Shown in pieces: positions 1 through 4,977 of a stretch of DNA of 5,829 nt (positions within the stretch are counted from its first letter, which is position 1; each line of letters starts with the position of its first letter). The DNA is from Acidobacteriaceae bacterium (GTDB taxonomy: Bacteria > Acidobacteriota > Terriglobia > Terriglobales > Acidobacteriaceae). The translations under genes and the position numbers were made by a program. Under the pieces are notes generated by a model. It ran no database searches. It had not been told where the DNA came from and worked only from the letters and a program-made list of their open reading frames with translations. The stretch lies in the NCBI GenBank assembly GCA_030049955.1, contig JASIJX010000623.1:1-5829 (forward strand), read 5' to 3'.

Positions 1-29
1 TGTTCCACGCTGAAACGCTTCTTCCGCAT
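1..29 (-). CDS. IS3-family transposase OrfA, N-terminal fragment
   Basis: Nine complete codons (MRKKRFSVE) are visible before the window edge. This N-terminus is typical of IS3-family OrfA proteins, small DNA-binding helix-turn-helix proteins that join OrfB by programmed frameshifting to make the active transposase. The start is supported by a purine-rich GAGGAGAG on the minus strand (positions 42-35), about six bases before the ATG at 29-27. Everything after residue 9 is outside the window, so the HTH and the DDE catalytic part cannot be inspected. The short length limits certainty, but opening residues, start signal and an IS-like end upstream agree. Confidence 0.6.
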
Positions 30-96
30 CCACGCTCTCCTCGGATTTGGTCGAAGACTAACATTTCAACTGGTTCAGGAATAACGAGGCCGATCA
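1..96 (-). mobile_element. IS3-family element, 5' end only (cut by window edge)
   Basis: On the minus strand this stretch holds a strong ribosome binding site, an ATG and the first codons of an IS3-type OrfA. Reading leftward from 96 it begins TGATCGGCCTCGTTATTCC. This starts with the TG usual for IS3 ends and resembles ends I recall from some IS3 members that begin TGAACCGCCCCG. The boundary falls exactly where the recognisable IS66 TnpB reading frame stops making sense (after codon 97, position 97), so I place the IS3 terminus there. The rest of the element lies left of the window, so I cannot tell whether it is intact or find its other end or target duplication. The exact terminus is inference. 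Confidence 0.6.
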
Positions 97-387
97 CGAG
101 AGCATCGATAACTGCGCACGCGTCAACGACACGGTTCTGCTCGTTGCCTGCGGCTACACGAAACGTCCGCGTCCCAATCTTTTTTGAAAAAGAGAAAGAC
201 CATCGCTGTCAAACCATAAAAGTCTAATCAAGTCACCGCGCGTTCCCCTGAACACGAGCACGTGCCCGGAGAATGGGGCCCGCTCGAGCACTGTCTCGAC
301 GATGGAAGAGAGTCCTTGGAAGCTGCCGCGCAGATCCGTAAATCCCGCGGCAACCCAGATGCGAGTGCCAGGCTTGAGATCGATCAA
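97..387 (-). pseudogene. tnpB: IS66-family TnpB (IS66 Orf2-like), nonsense-mutated and truncated
   Basis: TnpB is an accessory protein of IS66 transposition with no known catalytic motif. The start is TTG at 387-385, sharing bases with the tnpA stop (TTGA), a normal IS66 translational coupling. Family hallmarks are present in order: TDLRGSF near residues 17-23, FSGHVLVFRGTRGDL about 39-53, and FQKRLGRGRFV at 67-77. An in-frame TAG follows at codon 78 (156-154), where relatives have tryptophan (RFVWP). Past it the same frame continues with family-like sequence (PQATSRTVSLTRAQLSML) to codon 97. Homology ends at position 97, where the IS3 element begins. A full TnpB is about 115 residues. The gene is therefore damaged twice, by a point nonsense mutation and by an insertion. 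Confidence 0.85.
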
Positions 388-782
388 CGCAGCGGGCTCC
401 CCAGCACTACACGCACAAGTTCTGGATCAACACCGGTTTCTACGCTCACCAGTACTCGACAAGGTAACTCAATATGGATAGACGCAGAAGATGGCGCGGG
501 CGTAGGAATCGATGCGACTTCTGGCATAACGATGCTGCTCGGCTCTGCGATCACAGTCACGGGAAGAAGCTTCGCGCGCGGATTTACAGCCCACCCGGTG
601 TCGTTTCGATACTCGTATCTCCACTGGAATACCCGGTTGGCGTGCACCCCGTTTTCTCGCGCAACTCGCGCGATCGACGCATCGGGAACCAGTGTCGCCT
701 CGACAATGCGGCGCTTCTCCTCAGAGGTGCGTTGAACCCGCTTCTTTGGGTCACTTGCGGCAACTTGAATCGTCTCGCTCAC
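384..782 (-). CDS. tnpA: IS66-family TnpA (helix-turn-helix transposition protein)
   Basis: This 132-residue accessory DNA-binding protein of IS66 is expected to help the element's transposase act at its ends. A helix-turn-helix of the IS66 Orf1 / HTH_23 type spans about residues 19-58, with EEKRRIVEATL then ASIARVARENGVHANRVFQWR. The C-terminal tail VSVETGVDPELVRVVL is also typical. I chose the GTG at 782-780 because the resulting N-terminus (VSETIQV) matches relatives and lies 66 bp inside the inverted repeat. The frame stays open to an ATG at 908, but those 42 codons start outside the element and cross its terminal repeat, so they are not part of the native gene. No strong ribosome binding site precedes the GTG. 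The gene itself looks intact although its element is broken. Confidence 0.85.
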   Translation of the reverse strand: MSETIQVAASDPKKRVQRTSEEKRRIVEATLVPDASIARVARENGVHANRVFQWRYEYRNDTGWAVNPRAKLLPVTVIAEPSSIVMPEVASIPTPAPSSASIHIELPCRVLVSVETGVDPELVRVVLGSPLR

Positions 783-830
783 AAGGTCATCGTCGGCCTG
801 ATCGCGCTTTCTGTCTACACGGCAAGAATT

Positions 831-848
831 GGAGAATCGGGCGCTTAC
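831..848 (-). repeat. IS66 terminal inverted repeat (tnpA-proximal end)
   Basis: Read on the minus strand from 848 the sequence is GTAAGCGCCCGATTCTCC. IS66-family ends characteristically begin GTAA, often GTAAGCG. It lies 66 bp upstream of the tnpA GTG start in the expected orientation, so it marks the outer boundary of the element at 848/849. The partner repeat is not in the window. Confidence 0.75.
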
Positions 849-1174
849 GATCGTGTCCGGTTCCATTGAGAATGAGTTCGTTGCTACCGTCGCGCACATC
901 GGGTGCATGAGCAGTCTTGACCTCGATATTATTGATGCTAGTCTGTGCCCTTATCGAGTGAGATAACAAGTCGTACAGCTAGGAGACTGCCGAGTTCAAC
1001 CTCTAAACCGCCGTGTTTTTCCGGAGGGCCATGGAATTGCCAGTCCGGTTCGTTCGTCGATGAAGAGCATGAGCGCAAATTACCTGACTTGCGCATGGAT
1101 TCGATCAGCTGACTAGAAAGTAAGGATCTCCCCTCTCATTTGCTTCCGATAGGGTGAACTGGGTTATTTTCCCC
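849..1174. other. Intergenic region between the IS66 end and the TPR gene
   Basis: These 326 bp contain no coding region I can support. A plus-strand frame reads through 850-965 (residues such as ENEFVATVAHIG) to a TAA but has no convincing start or recognised family; it may be the remains of the gene that IS66 entered. A possible IS3-like end sits at 1004-1028. A minus-strand frame at about 1080-1005 gives LMLFIDERTGLAIPWP, faintly like an integrase-core remnant, too short to call. TCAGCTGA at 1105-1112 is an 8-bp palindrome. No clear terminator for the leftward TPR gene was found just past its stop. Confidence 0.6.
1004..1028 (+). repeat. Possible IS3-type terminal repeat remnant
   Basis: The plus strand here begins TAAACCGCCGTGTTTTTCCG and continues GAGGG. 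It resembles IS3-family ends that I recall as TGAACCGCCCCGG-TTTTCCGGAGG. It also matches the proposed IS3 end at 96-72 (opposite strand) at about 15 of 25 positions without gaps. No transposase frame follows, so at most it is a decayed or solo end. The similarity was counted by eye. Confidence 0.3.
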
Positions 1175-2797
1175 TTAGCGAACTTCTTTGATTGTACGAG
1201 CTTTTCTCAGCAGTCTTCTGACCTTCTTGGGAGAAATGGATAATTGAGCTGACACTCGGCTTACATTTCGACCAAGATTTTCCCAGACTCGTGGGATGAC
1301 GATCTCAGCAAATTCTTCCTGTACCTGCTGGAATGTCTTACAACCAATTTGCCCTTCGGACCACCGTCTCAATGTGTCTTCAACTCCGACCGACCGCAAG
1401 ATTTTCTCTTTCAGCCCGCCGAGTTCGTTGAAGAGGTGGTCACGATCTCCTTCTCCAATGAGTGTTGCCGCCTCCGAAGCACACAGCCGCGCCGTTTGTA
1501 GATCCCGATTCTGTTCGTCGAGCGCGGCAAATCCTCTCGCAATAAAGGCTTCCGCAAGCACGCGGCGGTTTTCTGTTTTCTTGGCGATTTCAATAGCCTC
1601 TTCTGCGCGTTCGACAGCGCGTGTCGCATAAACGTACGTGTCTTCGTCCCCGTCGATTTGCTCCTCACTCTTGGTACGATTGACCGCGCTTTGCAGGGTC
1701 CGGGCGCGAGTCATGAGAATCAAATCTTTTTTTTCCTCGCCCAGCGCGAAGGCGCGATCGGCTTCAATCGATGCTTTCTCGATATCACCGCTTTCCAAAT
1801 GAAGAAATCCGGAGTTTACGAGCACCGATCCGGTACCCCCCTGGTGATGATGATGGGCATAGATTTCGCCGGCGCGTGTGAGGAGTTCTAGCGCATCTCG
1901 AGTGAACTTAAGAGATTTCGAATGCACTGAACCACGCGCTTGAGTCTTGTTGTCGGCACCTCGCAATTCGAGGGCCATCAAGCGCTTTACGTATGCGGCG
2001 TTCACCATGGCTCTGGCAAGATTTGGATGTTGTGAGAAATCCTTCTTGTAGACCTCCATCGCTCTTTCGAAATGCTGAAGCGCTTCCTGGTATCTTCCTG
2101 ACCGCCGGATGAAGCGCCCCCTAGCAGATTCAATATTCCCCAGAGACAAAGCATGTCTGATCGGCTTCAATTCTCTCTCTGCCTCATCGAGAAGCTGCAA
2201 TGCCCGGCGTAAATCGCCATTCTGAAAGACTAGCCAACTCTCGTGAATCTTAGTGACTGCCACGAGCTTTGAATTCTGGAGACGCTCGGCGGATTGCCGC
2301 GCTGCCTGAATGTGGTGCGCGGCGTTTTTGTAATCGCCTTTCTTACGGTGCGCTCGCCCCTTCCAAAAATGTGTTAGGAAAACGAGGTATTCAGGCATCA
2401 ATGTCGTTCCCGAGATGCATGTCTGCTCTAGGAGCGCGATCGACCTGTCTGGATCTTCACGGCTGAGGCATGCGTAGGCTTCGATCAGATTTAGCCTCAT
2501 TACATCTAGGAATGACATTTCTGCATGACGCGCTGGTAGCTTTTCCATCACCCTCTTCTTGAAGATTGTGTGGTCGCCGTACCCAAGATCCATCCATTGG
2601 GCCAAGCTCAGGGCAAGCCGAATCAGGGTGGCGCCGCAGCAAACGCCTCCGCCGCTAAGTTCCGTGCGTAACTCGTCGAGCACGGCGAATCCTTCCTGGA
2701 TATGTCGCAATTGGATCAGGGCTTCGAGTCGTGACAAGAGTTCAGTGATAGATCGCCTTGGAAGTTTCATCAGCAGAATGATACTCGCTACGTCCAT
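1175..2797 (-). CDS. TPR-repeat protein with C-terminal Fis-like helix-turn-helix (putative regulator)
   Basis: I do not recognise a named family for this 540-residue protein. Most of it is alpha-helical with tetratricopeptide-like units, for example about 142-175 (KGRAHRKKGDYKNAAHHI), 182-215 (FQNGDLRRALQLLDEAE), 220-252 (SGRYQEALQHFERAMEVY), 322-355 (ESGDIEKASIEADRAFALG) and 396-448. TPR arrays bind protein or peptide partners. Residues 505-535 (GRNVSRVSAQLSISPKKV, then RRLLRKA) look like the Fis/NtrC-type DNA-binding HTH, where GNVSRAA..LGISR..LYR is usual. No signal peptide, membrane segment, ATPase motif or receiver domain is visible, so it is probably cytoplasmic. The start is ATG at 2797; a second ATG at codon 10 is possible, and neither has a strong ribosome binding site. 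It is transcribed divergently from adk, 114 bp away, which suggests but does not prove control of that operon or of itself. Confidence 0.8.
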   Translation of the reverse strand: MDVASIILLMKLPRRSITELLSRLEALIQLRHIQEGFAVLDELRTELSGGGVCCGATLIRLALSLAQWMDLGYGDHTIFKKRVMEKLPARHAEMSFLDVMRLNLIEAYACLSREDPDRSIALLEQTCISGTTLMPEYLVFLTHFWKGRAHRKKGDYKNAAHHIQAARQSAERLQNSKLVAVTKIHESWLVFQNGDLRRALQLLDEAERELKPIRHALSLGNIESARGRFIRRSGRYQEALQHFERAMEVYKKDFSQHPNLARAMVNAAYVKRLMALELRGADNKTQARGSVHSKSLKFTRDALELLTRAGEIYAHHHHQGGTGSVLVNSGFLHLESGDIEKASIEADRAFALGEEKKDLILMTRARTLQSAVNRTKSEEQIDGDEDTYVYATRAVERAEEAIEIAKKTENRRVLAEAFIARGFAALDEQNRDLQTARLCASEAATLIGEGDRDHLFNELGGLKEKILRSVGVEDTLRRWSEGQIGCKTFQQVQEEFAEIVIPRVWENLGRNVSRVSAQLSISPKKVRRLLRKARTIKEVR

Positions 2798-2815
2798 GGT
2801 CCGCTAGGTCCAGAT

Positions 2816-2828
2816 GTCCGAATCGGAC
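2816..2828. promoter_or_regulatory. Perfect palindrome, candidate operator
   Basis: GTCCGA-A-TCGGAC has 6-bp perfect arms around a single base. It lies 18 bp upstream of the TPR-HTH start codon and upstream of the proposed adk promoter, where a dimeric regulator could affect either gene. The palindrome is visible directly; its role is inference. Confidence 0.35.
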
Positions 2829-2836
2829 GCATTCCC

Positions 2837-2865
2837 TTGCGCGAACTGCGAACATTCTCTACATT
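2837..2865 (+). promoter_or_regulatory. Possible sigma70-type promoter for adk-fbp
   Basis: TTGCGC (2837-2842) and TACATT (2860-2865) are separated by 17 bp and match the -35 and -10 consensus at about three or four of six positions each. Transcription would begin near 2872, leaving a leader of about 40 nt before the adk ATG. The match is moderate and similar pairs occur by chance. Confidence 0.3.
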
Positions 2866-2871
2866 GCGAAA
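2841..2871 (+). repeat. Three GCGAA motifs in the adk promoter spacer
   Basis: GCGAAC occurs at 2841-2846 and 2848-2853 (7-bp period), and GCGAAA at 2866-2871. The last copy forms the loop and right arm of the inverted repeat ACATT-GCGA-AATGT at 2861-2874. They overlap the proposed -35/-10 interval, a place where a repressor could act. Confidence 0.35.
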
Positions 2872-2900
2872 TGTTTGCTACAGCACTATCCCGCACTCCT

Positions 2901-2907
2901 AAGAGGA
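2901..2907 (+). promoter_or_regulatory. Ribosome binding site that sets the adk start
   Basis: AAGAGGA ends four bases before the ATG at 2912. It is the best such site near the gene and supports starting there, giving a 40-residue N-terminal extension, rather than at the GTG of codon 36 (3017-3019), which has no comparable site close by. Confidence 0.6.
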
Positions 2908-2911
2908 CGTT

Positions 2912-3703
2912 ATGGAATTGAGTGAGGCTAGAGCCCAGGCCAAGACTCTTTTGCCTGAGCTGACTAGATCGGGCGAAAGTTTGAGACAACTTGCTGGGGG
3001 CGGAAATCTCACTCAGGTGAAAATTAACGGCCCGGGCCCTGTCCTCCTGATTGGTGCGCCTGGAGTCGGGAAAGGAACTCAGGCAGCTACCATTGCGAGG
3101 CGCTGGAATGTCCCAACGATATCGACCGGAGAAATCCTCCGCGCAAATGTAGCACATGGGACGGTGCTGGGAGCCCAGGCGAGTCAAGTTATGAAGGTCG
3201 GCGGCCTAGTCCCGGATCACATCATGACCGAAATGGTCGCTTACCGGCTTGCCCTTTCCGATGCCGCATCAGGTTTTATCCTCGATGGCTTTCCCCGCAC
3301 CGTCCGGCAGGCTCAATGGCTGGATGAATACCTCGGCGCTCATCGGCGCGGCTGTCTGCTCGCAATCATCAACATGTTCATGGATCCCCGTCGCATCGTC
3401 GAGAGGGTGATTCATCGCCGAGTATGTCGTCTTTGCAAGACTGTATACAATACCCAATCTATGCCGCCGAAACGAACCGGAAAGTGCGATAAGGACGGCT
3501 CTGAGCTGGAGATGAGAAATGATGACAGGCTTGAGGTCCTCCAAACACGTCTTGAGGTTTTCGGACGGGAGACCGGACCGCTAATTCATTACTATCGAAA
3601 TCACGTTCTCTTCATCGAAATAGACGCCGATAGGCTGCCCGCGACTGTTACAAGCGACATCGTTACGAGCCTGATGGATTTGCGCAAGCAGGTCGGCCGA
3701 TAG
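2912..3703 (+). CDS. adk: Adenylate kinase with zinc-type lid and N-terminal extension
   Basis: Adenylate kinase (AMP + ATP = 2 ADP) is a cytoplasmic nucleotide-balancing enzyme. Of 263 residues, the kinase fold occupies about 44-258: P-loop GAPGVGKGT (48-56), AMP-site STGE (71-74), GLVPD (98-102), and FILDGFPRT (122-130). The lid (about 169-206) has C172, C175, C192 and D195, the C-x2-C...C-x2-D zinc ligand set known from Gram-positive and other zinc-binding Adk proteins. RNDDR (202-206), RLEVF (213-217) and PLIHYY (223-228) complete the family pattern. All expected catalytic arginine positions appear present. Standard Adk starts almost at the P-loop (about 215 residues), so residues 1-40 are an extra, probably helical segment with no motif I know. 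fbp follows after 32 bp on the same strand. A second, standard adk may exist elsewhere in the genome; the window cannot show it. Confidence 0.93.
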   Translation: MELSEARAQAKTLLPELTRSGESLRQLAGGGNLTQVKINGPGPVLLIGAPGVGKGTQAATIARRWNVPTISTGEILRANVAHGTVLGAQASQVMKVGGLVPDHIMTEMVAYRLALSDAASGFILDGFPRTVRQAQWLDEYLGAHRRGCLLAIINMFMDPRRIVERVIHRRVCRLCKTVYNTQSMPPKRTGKCDKDGSELEMRNDDRLEVLQTRLEVFGRETGPLIHYYRNHVLFIEIDADRLPATVTSDIVTSLMDLRKQVGR

Positions 3704-3735
3704 CATTGCCGCAACATTAATAGTTTGGAGAATGC

Positions 3736-4725
3736 ATGATCCTTACCTTTCAGCAGCATCTCGGGCGACACAGGATATCTGACGAACTCACCGATCTGCC
3801 CTGGCTCATTTCCGGAATCACGCTCGCGACCAAAATGGTCGAGGCGCGCATGCGGCGCGCTGGCCTCGCTGATCTGTGCGGAAGCGTGGATTCGACTAAT
3901 GTCCAGGGCGAGATTCAGCAGAAACTGGACGTCTATGCCAATGAGGCTTTGCTTCACTGCCTCGGCGTGCGCGACAGTGTCTTCGCACTCGTTTCGGAAG
4001 AGAACGAGAAACCGATCACATTCGGAAGAGGTAACGGGAGCGGCAAGTACATAATTGTGTTTGACCCCTTGGATGGTTCTTCCAACATCGATGTCAACAT
4101 CAATGTCGGCACGATCTTCTCCATCTATCGCCGGGATTCGGATTCACCCGAGGATCCAGTGGAGTTTCTTACTAGACCCGAGGCCAAGCAGGTTGCCGCA
4201 GGTTATGTTCTATACGGTCCATCTACGGAGTTGGTCTACACTGCTGGAAACGGCGTGCACTCCTTCACGCTCGATCCGTCAGTTGGAGCCTACATGTTGA
4301 ACAACGATCAGGTTCTGATGCCGAAATTTGGAAATTACTATTCGTTCAATGATGCACAGAGCGAGCGGGTTCCTATGCCTTATTGGAAATACGTCCACTT
4401 TCTGCGTATGCGACCTGAGGGCATCGAATACAACGCTAGATATGTTGGGTCACTGGTTGCCGATTTTCACCGAACCCTGCTCAAAGGCGGCGTGTTCCTC
4501 TATCCACCGACAGACAAGTATCCAAACGGCAAGCTTCGTTTGCTCTATGAAGCCAAGCCTCTTGCGTTTATCGCAGAACAGGCCGGAGGAGTAGCTTTGA
4601 ACGGCGTTGAACGCATCCTCTCGGTCAAACTGAAGGAAATCCACGAGCGAACTCCCCTAGTTTTCGGGAGCCGACGCGAAATGGCAGCATTCCTAGAGAC
4701 GATGTCTGCATCAATTCAGAATTGA
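3736..4725 (+). CDS. fbp: Class I fructose-1,6-bisphosphatase
   Basis: This cytoplasmic enzyme hydrolyses fructose 1,6-bisphosphate to fructose 6-phosphate, a committed step of gluconeogenesis (and of the Calvin cycle where present). The 329 residues match the usual length of about 330. Metal-site elements are intact: VSEEN (86-90, E88), the signature DPLDGSSNIDVNI (110-122) with D110 and D113, and YEAKP (271-275, E272). Substrate-binding parts include NARYVGSLVADFHR (233-246), LLKGGVFLYP (248-257) and GKLRLLYE. NVQGEIQQKLDVYANE (55-70) and EQAGG (281-285) are also typical. Class I enzymes are commonly inhibited by AMP through an N-terminal site; whether this one is cannot be read directly. 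The ATG at 3736 has GGAG five bases upstream (3727-3730). It lies 32 bp after adk, probably in one transcript. Confidence 0.95.
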   Translation: MILTFQQHLGRHRISDELTDLPWLISGITLATKMVEARMRRAGLADLCGSVDSTNVQGEIQQKLDVYANEALLHCLGVRDSVFALVSEENEKPITFGRGNGSGKYIIVFDPLDGSSNIDVNINVGTIFSIYRRDSDSPEDPVEFLTRPEAKQVAAGYVLYGPSTELVYTAGNGVHSFTLDPSVGAYMLNNDQVLMPKFGNYYSFNDAQSERVPMPYWKYVHFLRMRPEGIEYNARYVGSLVADFHRTLLKGGVFLYPPTDKYPNGKLRLLYEAKPLAFIAEQAGGVALNGVERILSVKLKEIHERTPLVFGSRREMAAFLETMSASIQN

Positions 4726-4738
4726 TATGGTTCAATTC
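4711..4738 (+). repeat. Overlapping inverted and direct repeats at the fbp stop codon
   Basis: TCAATTC-A-GAATTGA (4711-4725) is a perfect 7-bp inverted repeat with a one-base centre that includes the TGA stop of fbp. A second TCAATTC follows at 4732-4738, so GAATTGA can instead pair downstream across a 6-base loop. No T-run follows, so it is not a standard intrinsic terminator. Confidence 0.4.
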
Positions 4739-4977
4739 GGGCTTCGCGCAAGCAGTTTGGTGAGCTTTACGTGAACCCCAGTTCGTCTTAAGCGTGGGTC
4801 GATTGGCGTTGCAGGTTGACCGGCAGTCGTTTCGGTGCAACTTTCCTGCGGTCGCGCTCCCCTAAAGCCGTCTGAGGTGGGTCTGATGAGTTATGAAGCC
4901 CCCTGAGTTCACCAGATCGACTTGTAATTGAGCCGGCCCGATGGTGGATTGCCTACGTTTCGACGTAGAAGCCGATA
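4726..4977. other. Convergent spacer between fbp and larA, no gene seen
   Basis: No coding region is supported in these 252 bp. GTTGC (4808-4812) plus ACCG (4819-4822) can pair with CGGTGCAAC (4833-4841), leaving a bulge and then TTT, which makes a weak terminator candidate for the rightward adk-fbp transcript. A perfect hairpin lies at 4953-4968. Both converging transcripts must end here, but I cannot point to a strong intrinsic terminator. Confidence 0.5.
4953..4968. other. Perfect hairpin with TTCG/CGAA loop downstream of larA
   Basis: CTACGT-TTCG-ACGTAG is a 6-bp perfect stem with a four-base loop. It begins nine bases past the larA stop on the minus strand, where the loop reads CGAA. 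It could be a transcript 3'-end structure for larA, but no T-run follows on either strand. Confidence 0.35.

Larger units (their letters stand above)
97..848 (-). mobile_element. IS66-family insertion sequence remnant (tnpA, broken tnpB, no tnpC)
   Basis: The order on the minus strand is outer inverted repeat (848-831), tnpA (782-384), then tnpB overlapping tnpA by the TTGA at 387-384. This is the standard left half of an IS66 element. The large tnpC gene, which carries the DDE catalytic residues, and the far inverted repeat are missing, because the element gives way to an IS3 element at about position 96. The copy cannot move by itself unless tnpC survives on the far side of the IS3 insertion, outside the window. 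IS66 elements usually make 8-bp target duplications; only one side (849-856, gatcgtgt) is visible. Confidence 0.85.
2798..2911. promoter_or_regulatory. Divergent promoter region between the TPR-HTH gene and adk
   Basis: This 114-bp gap must hold the start signals for both the leftward TPR-HTH gene and the rightward adk-fbp pair. It contains a 13-bp palindrome, three GCGAA motifs, a small inverted repeat ACATT-GCGA-AATGT (2861-2874) and a possible sigma70-type promoter toward adk, each listed separately. I could not pick a convincing promoter for the leftward gene. Confidence 0.6.

Noticed and set aside
62..187. Plus-strand open frame of about 41 codons at the left edge
   Set aside because: It has no start codon and crosses the IS3/IS66 junction; it is the antisense of the tnpB remnant.
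262..735. Long plus-strand open frame (157 codons) opposite tnpA/tnpB
   Set aside because: It lies antisense to well-recognised IS66 genes, its product resembles no family I know, and it is explained by the codon bias of the minus-strand genes.
1838..1857. Four consecutive histidines in the TPR protein (residues 315-318) as a metal-binding site
   Set aside because: A short isolated run in a TPR scaffold with no other metal ligands nearby; not enough to claim a function.
2804..3187. 127-residue minus-strand open frame across the adk start
   Set aside because: It runs antisense to the Adk P-loop region and across the divergent promoter; it is a shadow of adk.
4625..4840. 71-residue minus-strand open frame over the fbp end and spacer
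   Set aside because: About half is antisense to fbp, there is no ribosome binding site, and the product matches nothing recognisable.
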